Made by a program: the position numbers and the translations under genes. Below are positions 54,801-63,800 of a stretch of 64,000 nt of DNA, one piece after another. The stretch is taken from NCBI RefSeq assembly GCF_002234405.1, contig NZ_NMQT01000072.1, forward strand, positions 25,281 to 89,280. Direction: 5' to 3'. This DNA is from Amycolatopsis thailandensis (GTDB lineage Bacteria; Actinomycetota; Actinomycetes; Mycobacteriales; Pseudonocardiaceae). Each line of letters starts with the position of its first letter. The stretch's first letter is position 1. Under the pieces are notes generated by a model. The model saw nothing but the letters and a program-made list of their open reading frames with translations, did no database searches and was not told where the DNA came from.

Positions 54801-57800
54801 GCGTGGTGGTCCGGCCGCGCGTCACGTTCCGGCCACCGCCCACCATCAGGCCGCCCGCCACGGACACGGCCCCGACGTCGAATCCGGGTCCGGCGGCGAA
54901 GCTCCCGCTCCAGTCGCGGGTGGCGGTGGCGCCGCTGTCGGCGGTGGCCGATTCGGAGGTCGTCCGCCGGTGGGCGCCTCCTTCGATCGTTTCGAGGTAG
55001 GCCACCCGCTCGGCGATGACCCGCATTTCCAGTTCTCGCTGCTTGGTGGGCAGCAGTTTGCGCAGCGGACTTCCCTCGGGCAGGAGCGCCGCCGCGCTCA
55101 CCCAGCCGTGTCCGTCGTCGGCTTGCTTCCGGCTGACGGCCACCGAAGGAAGCCGTTGTTCCAGTGCCGCCGTGCTCAACGCGTTGCGGATCGCGCCGCG
55201 TTCCGCCGCGCCGCTCGCCTTCCAGATCCGGATGAGCTGGCCCGCCATCGACCGGTCTGCACCGGCACGCGGCGGCCGTGGCTTGCCCTTGTGCACGGCG
55301 ACGGTCTCCTGCCGGACGCTCACCGCTTCGAGAGCCGCGGCGGGCAGGAACGCGGGAGTCGGCACGGACTTCTCCGCCGCGGTGAGCCCTTCCGGCATGG
55401 CCATCCGGACGGACACCGGAGCCAGCGTCTTGTCCGGATGCGCGGGCGAACCCACGATCGTGGTGGGTCCGTCCGGCTTGCCTGCTCCGTCGAGCGGGGT
55501 CACCCGGACTTCGAGTGGGACGTCCAGCACCCGGGTCCGGCCCTCCGGCAGGGAGATAGAGCCGGTCTCGCTGGTCGACTCGGTATGCCCGGCACGTCGG
55601 CTGGACGCGACGTTGGTCGGCGCGAACGCGAGACCGAGGCCGAACAGTCCGGGCACCATCGGCAGGAAGAACGCGATCCGTGCCATCGGCGTGCGACCGG
55701 CCGAGACGGCGGCAGTGGTGCTGTGGCTCCGCGACGCGCTCTCCGACGTCGTGGTGGCGGACGACTCGACCGGCTGGGCACGGTTCCAGTCAGGCTCGGC
55801 GGAAACCCGGTAGCGCTTGCCGTCGACCGTGATTTCGCGGCCTCCGTAGAACGAGCGGACGTCGTTCTCCAGCGCGTGCCTCAGTTCCGCGGTGGCGGTG
55901 CCCACCGCGTCGATGACCAGATCAGCGTTTTCGGTCTTCGCGACCTGTCGTGCGGGCCCGAAGCTCCGGTCGCCGCGCCAGTAGCGAGCCGTGGCGGGTT
56001 TGGCGGGCTCAGGACCGGAGCCATCTTCGGGCTCCCTCGCGACCGACGGCGCTACCGAGTCCTCCGGGATCGTGGAGAGAACGTGCTCCGGCCGGTTGCC
56101 CGGTGCCCGTGGGGCCGCGGGCCGGCGGTTGAATCGGTCGATCGCCTCCTGCTGCTCCTTTTTCGCCTCCCACCACGCCGCCAGGGCTTCGTCCGCCGAC
56201 TGCCGGGCTGCCCTGGCGTCCTGTGCGAGAGACTTTCTCGCCTTGTCGTACTCGGCTCGCGCGGTCTCCCATTCCCGGTAGGTCGAATGGAAGTCCTGGA
56301 CGGCGTCCGTCACTTCGGCGGCGCGCGCCCGTTGGGTTTCGGCGAACGCGTGGATCTGTGCCCTGTCGGCTTTCACCCGGTCCACCGCGGCGTGGCTCGT
56401 CAACGGCTGGGCCGGGTCGAGTGTCAGCCCGGACTGTTCTTCTCCTGCTCGAGGCCGCTGTTCGAGCCGCCGGATTTCTTCCGCCAGTGCGGGGAGCAAG
56501 GCCCTCGCCCTGGTGGCCTCTTCGAAAGCCGTCGCCGCGGCGTCCTTGGCCGCCTCGTAGACCTCGTCGAGGCGTCCGGCGGGGTGATCGATCAGTTCGG
56601 CCAGCTCGCGCGTCGGCCTTTCGAACCGGCGCTCGGCCGCGACCTGCTCGAGATATTTGTCGTCGAGCGCCCGCTGAGTGGCTTCGGCCTTCTTTTCGGC
56701 TTCGCGCCACGCGTCCGCCGCGTCGGAGACCTTGGTCTGGGCGGAGAGGAGAGCGGGCGTCAGCTTCAGGCCTCGCGACGCCAGTTCCTTCGTCTGCATC
56801 CGGGTCTTCGCGTACACGTTCGGCGCCTCGGCCACGCCCTGGTGCCCGTCTTCGGTCTCCGCGACGACCCGGATCTCCAGGTGCTGGCTCAGCAGCGACT
56901 TGGACTGGAACGCGCGCTCTTCGTGCGCCCTCCTCAGCAGGTTCCCGGTGACCGGGGTGTGGTAGTCACCGGGGCTGTTCGCCGAGATCGGCCCCGGCGC
57001 GATCCAGTTGTCGTTCGGGTCCACGACGAAGGCTTCGAGCGGATTCACCGCCGTGGCCCCGCCGATCGTCTGATCGGTGCTCGTGTTCGCCTGCTCGCGG
57101 ATGCGGGCGGTCCGGTCGATCCGCGCCTTGCCGCTCATCCCGGCGAGGCTTTCCTCGACGATGCGCGCGTACAGCCGCACCTTGATCTTCTTGCCGCCGA
57201 CGACCCGCTCGTCGATCAGGGCCGGGAGCTCGGCACCGGTGGCGGTGAACGTCTTGCCCGCTCCGGTGTAGTCGAGCCCGGCGCGCAGGTGGGACTTGAG
57301 CTGGTTGCTCGACGTCGCGGCGGCGATCACGGCGTCGGCGGCCATGCCCGTCTTCGGGGCGGCATCACCGCGGCCGGCCGATTCGAGAGCGAGCCTCACC
57401 GCTTCGCCCGCCGCGTCGCGGATGGCTTCCGCGTTCGCCAGGTGCGCGATCGCCGCCATCCGGGGCAGCGGCTTTCCGCTGCCGCCGGTCATCCACTCCC
57501 GGATCCCGGCCGCGTCCATCTCGGCCGGGTCGACCCGGACCACCACGGGATCTTCGCGCCGGGCGGGCGGGCTCGCCGGTTCCGTGGCGATGCGCTGGTC
57601 GTCGGCGAGCGTCCGCCTCGTCACCGACGTGTCGTGCGAGGCCAGGCGGAGCGGCTCACCGTCCACGCGGACGAGTTCCAGGTCCAGCCGCAAGTGCTGG
57701 AGGTAGCGCGCGAAGGGACCGTTCGAAGAGGTGTTGTAGTTGACCGCGTTGATCTTGTAGTTCTCGCGGCGGGACGTGGTGGTCTTGCTCGCGCTCCCGC

Positions 57801-60800
57801 CCGCCGTGGCCCCGGTGGAACCGCTGGTGTCCCCGTCGCTGTAGACACCCCGCGCGCCGGCCCGCGCGGTCGCTCCGTAGGTCTTGCCGTTGTCCTGGCC
57901 GTCGATCGTGACCCGTGATCCGTAGGTCCACACGTCGTTGTCCACGTTGTCGTGGACGACGTCCTTGAATTCGGTCCTCGTCGGCACCGCGCGCAGGCGC
58001 ACCTGGTGGGTCTCGGTCGTCAGGAGACCGCGCTGATGCAGTGGGATTCCCACTCCGCCGGAGATGAGGTCGTCGATCAGGGTCAGCACCGACTGAGGGG
58101 ATTCGAGATCGCGCAACCGGCGAAGGTTGTGCATCGCGTCGTCCAAAAGGGACGCCGGCAGCAGGCCCGGCCGGAGCTTCCTGAGCTCTTCGATCCCCTT
58201 GCCGAAGAAGTCCCCGAGGTCGGGCACGTCTTCGAACGATTCCGTGCCGAAGCCGTCGGAGCTGCGCTCGGGAGCCTCGAATTCGCCAGGCGGGTTCGCC
58301 CTCTCTTCGGCCTCCGGCAACAGATTCAGTGCGCGGGCTTCCTCCTCGGTCATGCGCACATAGGTGTGCAGCCGCTCACCGGACGGCTCCGAGAGGACGG
58401 ACTCGACTCCGCCGCGTTTCACCTCGGAGTCGATGAGCCCTTCGTTACGCGTCTCGACCACCATCCGGACGCGGTTGTCGTAGCGCACGAGGATGTTGCG
58501 GCCATCGCCGTCCGCGCCGCCGCGACGCATCCGCTCGTACTCCGCCGCCACTTCGAGCGACTCGTCGTGACCACGGCTGTAGGGAACGAAATTCGCCCCG
58601 AGGTAGACCTGCCCGCGGCCCTTGCCGTCGGGCGGCCGCAGATAGCTGGAGATGGAGGCGAGCGCGCCGAACGCCTTGCGGCCGCCCGACTCGCCGACGG
58701 CGTGACTCCCCCCGACGAACGACCGTTCCGCGTCCCAGTGACTCCCGACCGAGACCACGACGGGATTCTCGAGATCCATCCGCACACCGACGTCGGCGAC
58801 CCGGTCCTGGACACGGCGCTTGTACCGCAGTCCCGTGGACAGCTCGCCGTGGGTGGTGAGAGCGCGCAGTTCGGTGCGGAGCCGTTCCGGGGTGAACATC
58901 CGGTCGAGACGCTCCGCGGACGGGCCCGGCAAGGTCAGCACCGCATCGCCGTCGGTCACCTTGCCGAGCAGTTCTTCGAGCAAGGCTTGCAGCCGTGAAG
59001 ACCCGGTCACCGCCTCGGCGCGCATGAACTGCGGGGGCTTGGCGGGCGCCTGCGTGAACTCCGCGAGTGTCGGCGTTTCCTCCTGGCTCAGCCAGCGAAC
59101 CTCCGGCGGGGTGTCTTCGCGTGTGCCGGTCTTGGCGAATTCGGCCGGGTCCTGTTTCCACACCACGCCTTCGTCGAGCCAGAGCTCGACCTTGCCCTCG
59201 ATGGGCCTGCCGATCGCGTCCTGCCGGTAGACGGCGGGCTCCGGCACGGTCCGGAAGGGAGAGCCCGGCGTGAGCCGCCGCACCCAGGCGCGCGGCCGGC
59301 TGAAGGTACGGACCTCGATCTCGAAGTCGACGTCGTGCGCGAAGACGTGGGTGTTCTGGCTGCCGAGATTCCAGTCGAGACGTTCGGCTTCGAGGTCGAC
59401 CCCGTTCCGTCGCGATTGGCTGCCGGCGAAACGCAGTGGCGCAACGGTGAAATCCGCCATCCCGCTCGCCGCCGACGTGTCCGGCACCAGGACCGCGCGA
59501 GCCTCCGCACCCACAGTCAGGCCGCGTTCGGTGGCCGTCGCGCTAGAGTTGACCGGGCTGTGCGCCGCGGTGGCGAGGATCGTCCGGTCGTAGGCCTTCC
59601 CGAGGTGTTCGCCCGGCGAAAGCTTGGCCTTGACCCGCACTTCGACGTACTCGCTGGTGAACAGGCCGCGTCGCTTCAGCTGGACCTTCAAGCCGGGCCC
59701 GATCAGGCTGTCCAGCCGGGACCGCATCGCGGTGGCCGAGAAGGCGGTCTCGATCTTGCGCAGGTTCGTCAGCTGCTCTCGGAGTGCGAACCCATCGACC
59801 TTCACCGGACTGGGAAGGAAATCGCCGCGAGCGGGGAGGAACTTCGCGAAACCGGGAAGAGACCGCACGAAGCTCTCGACAGCCGGGGACACCTTCGTGG
59901 CGCCCGTGAAAAGCCCGGCCGCGACCTGGCCACCGGCCGCCGAAGTCGGCAGGTAAGGCGGCTCGAAGAACTTGTCGTCGGTCGGGATGACCTTGTCCGA
60001 GGTACCGGGCGGCACCGGCAGCCCCTGTGCCTTGGCCTCCGGCAATCCCATGCGCACGTACGCGGTGATCTGATGCGGTTCCATCGTCTTGCCGCCGACG
60101 GGCGTGACCTTGAGGTTCGTGGTCACCTTGTACACGCCGATACCGCCGGTGGCGTACAGCGCGGCCCCCGAGCTCGTGTGGGCGCCGGTCGCGACCCTGC
60201 GGACGCGGCGGAAACCCACCCCCGCGGTGATGCCGCCCGCCGCCCGGAACAGTTTCGACACCGCCGCCAGCCCACCGAACCCGACCTCGACCCATCCGCC
60301 GGAGGTCGCGGTGGAAACCGCGGTGTCGGTCATGTCCGTGACGTCGGTGAAGCCGAGCATCGAATCGCCCGGCAGCACGCCGACGAGCTCGACATCGCGC
60401 TTACTGGGGCTGTCCACCTCGAATTTGAGGGCGTGCCGGACGGAACCGTCGAAGCTGGTGAGGTCGGTGGAGAGCACCGGTGTGCCGGACAGCATCGTCG
60501 ACAGAGACGGCCGGAGGCCGGTGCCCGTCAGCAGCTCACGCAACTCGTTCCAGCCGGGTGCTCCCAGCGCCGTGACCGACGGACGTCCCTTCTGGCTCAG
60601 CGCCGCGGCCACGTCGTCGAACAGGGCCGCTTCGTCTTTGACTTTCAGGACCTCGGTCGCCGTGAACTCGATGTGCTTCGCCCAGTCCGGCTGGAACTCG
60701 CCCACGCGCGTGGTCTTCGCCGGCCTGCCGAGCCCTCGCAGGTGCTCCGGGATGATCAGCTTGACCGTCTGCCCGGTGACGGACCCCGTCTTCTCCCGTC

Positions 60801-63800
60801 CGCGACTGTCGGTGACGGTGACCTCGTAGACGACGCCGACGTCCGCCGCCCAGGCGGGACCACTCGCCCGGATCGAACCGAGCTTGGTGGTGGTCGTGGT
60901 GGCGATGTGCCGCCGGGCCGGGCGTCCGACGAAGGACGACACCGACGCCCAGGCGTGCACCATCGCCGTGGCCAGCATCGTGGACGCGCCGCCACCGACG
61001 ACCCACGGCCGGGTGTCGCTCCGGCCTTCGGTATGGGTGACCTGTTCGAAGTCCTTGATGTGCCCGACACCGACGTCGAACGGCTCTTTCCCGCTGACGA
61101 CGGCGTTGTCGAGGTCCATCTTCGCGCGGATCTTGACCGAGTACCACTCGCCGTCCGCCCACACGCTGAAGGTCCGGCCGCGCAGCAGGGTTTCGAACCT
61201 CGTGCGGGTGAGCCGCGTGGCGATCTGGCCGAATCCCGTTCCGTGCTTGATCTCCTTGCCCTTGAGCTCCTTGACGAAGTCGCGGACCAGCGCGGTGAGT
61301 TCCTTGTCGCCCGTGGCCTTGCCGGTGACGGTGACTCCACCGAGCGCCTCCCCGTCCCGCGCGTACGCGGGCAGGGCGGAGCGGAGGTCGGTCGGGCGGG
61401 CGGGCTTGCCGTCCGCGAAGCCGTCGTAGTGCGAGCCGGCCATCGTCGAGGTGCCGTCGTCGCTGTCGGCGTACGAGGCGAGAGTGCTGGTGGACGACTG
61501 CCTGCTCGGTCCGGCTTCGGCGAATCCCGCGCCTTTTCCGAGCAGGACGGCGCCGGGTGTGGGGTTTTGCCCGGCGTCGAGTGGCTGGAGCGCGGTCGTG
61601 GTGACCTGGACCCGGCGTCCGGGGGCGAAGGGCACCACCTCTCGGGCGATACCGGCGTCCCGGGCGAGCTGGGCGAATCGCGCGGTCTCGGGGTCGGTGA
61701 TCGCGCAGGTGACCACCATGAGTTTGTTCCACGGCTTCGGCTGGCCGGTGGCCGACAGGCTCCGGTTCACATCGGCCAGCGCGTCGACGACCTGCTCGAT
61801 CCGTCCGGCCCGCGATCCGCCGCTGGTTTCGGTGGAGGAATGCCAGACCACGGTGAAGTCCGCGTCGGAAACCCTGTTCGCGCCGGCGGCGAACGCGTCG
61901 GCCACCGTGGTCGCTTCAGCGTCCGGCAGGAACGAAGCGCCGATCACCGCCTGCTCGGGCGAGATCAACGGCCGTGCCGAAGGCATCGCGTCCTCGGCCT
62001 CGGGCCGGGACCGGTCGGTGGTGGCGCCGTCTGCCCGGTCGTGGCCGGGGAGCGCCGGATCGTGTTCCGCGCGCGGCAGGCTCGTGGGCGTGGCGTCGGC
62101 GGTCGCCCTGCCCGCGGCCTGCGACGTGTCGGCACCACGGCTGTCCCGTGCGGCTGTCTGTTCCGAACCGGGCTGCCGTTCGAGCGCGGGAGTCACCGTG
62201 TCCGGTCGCGCGGGGGCGAAGTTCGCGACTGTCTCGGGCCTGGCCGGGCCGATTCCGTCGGTGCGCGCGACCGTGGTGGCCGGCGTGGCGCCGCGTGGCT
62301 CGGCCGCTGTGACGGGGCGGGCGGCGTCCAGGGGTCCTGCCGTACTCGCCTGCGGCCGCGCCGTCGCGGACTCCGGGGTCGCCGTCCTTCCCGCACCGGT
62401 GTCTCCCGGTGTCGAAACGGCCGCCGGATTCGCTCCGGCCACGGGAGCGGCCGGGGTAGCCGCGACAGGAACCACGCCGGGGGCCTCGCCCAGCATCGGT
62501 ACCGCGGTGTGGCCGACCGTCCCGGCTGTCGCCGTCTCGGTGCCGGTGGGAGCCGAGGCAACGGGGCCCTCGGTGGCGCTTGCCGGAGTGAACACCGCGC
62601 CCAGCGCGTGACCGGTCGTCGTGGTGACGCCCGCGTCGGCTGCTCGGCTGTCGGCGGTGATCGCGTCCGCATAGGACGGTGGCGGCTCCAGGAAGAGCCG
62701 TTCCCCGGTGGTGAGGTGATCGTCGGTCTTGGCGCCGGTCTCGCCATCGGCGGCGGAGACTGACGCCTCGCTGCCGGTCTTGACGTCGGCGCTGGTCTTG
62801 ATGTCGGTACCGGTCTTGACGTCGGCGGCCGGTTTCGTGTCCACGCCGTCCTTGACGGCGGCGGCGCCCGGTTCAGGAATCGTCAGCTGCGGCGCGCCCG
62901 GCAGATGCCCCAACGCCGACATCAGCGCGTCCAGCGAACCCGCACCCGAACCCGCGGACGACGAACCACTCCGGCCGCCGCCGAACCCGGACAATGCCCC
63001 CAGCATCCCCAGCCACGGACTCGCGTGCGGAGACCCCGTGGCGGCGTTGATCACCGGTGCGGTGATGAACACCACCCCCACCTGACCGAACCCGTACGAC
63101 AGGTGCCCCAACGCCTCCACGGACCCCGGAACCACCCGCTTCGGCGCCTCGACCGCCTTTCCCGCATCCCCCGCGGCCTCCGGCGCCTTCTCCCCGCCGA
63201 CCGCGGCCTCCGGCGCCTTGTCCCCACCCGCTTTACCCGTCACCCCACCCGGCACCGCACCGTCCACGGCGTCCGCGGCCTCCTTCGCCGCTACGTTCGC
63301 CGCCACGGCGTCCGTGGCCTCTTTCGCCGCTACCTTCGCCGCCGCCTCTCCCGTGCCCGCCAGAGCCGCACCCCGCACCCACACCGCACCCGCGTGGAAG
63401 ATCCCCGCGAACGCGCCTCCCAGCGCACCACCCACGAACGACCCCAGCAACGACTTACCGTCGAACCCGTCCCGTTTGCCCGCCGCGACCTGCCCGGCCT
63501 GGATCGACAGGTCCAAACCACCCATGATCGCCGCGCCCGCGGCCCCGAACTTCCCCGCCTGCCAAGCCGTCGCGCCCAGCCCCGCCAGCGCTTTGGCACC
63601 CAGCTGCTTCGCCGACATCGCCGCCAACGCCTGCATCTTCGCCACCAGCGCACGCCACACCGCCGTCAACGCCGCCCGCGCCGTCAGAATCGCCGCACCA
63701 GCCATGAACGCGAAAATCAACGTCGCCAGCAAGTGAATGATCGTAGCCAGCGCCATCGCCGCCATCGCGACCATCATCACCTTGGCCTTCACCACATCCG

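Noticed and set aside
54268..57918. 1,216-codon plus-strand frame opposite the giant gene (and others at 49621-52938 and 59335-62763)
   Set aside because: These are antisense shadows of the giant gene. Their products are Arg/Gly/Pro-rich without domains, whereas the minus strand shows consistent repeated modules.
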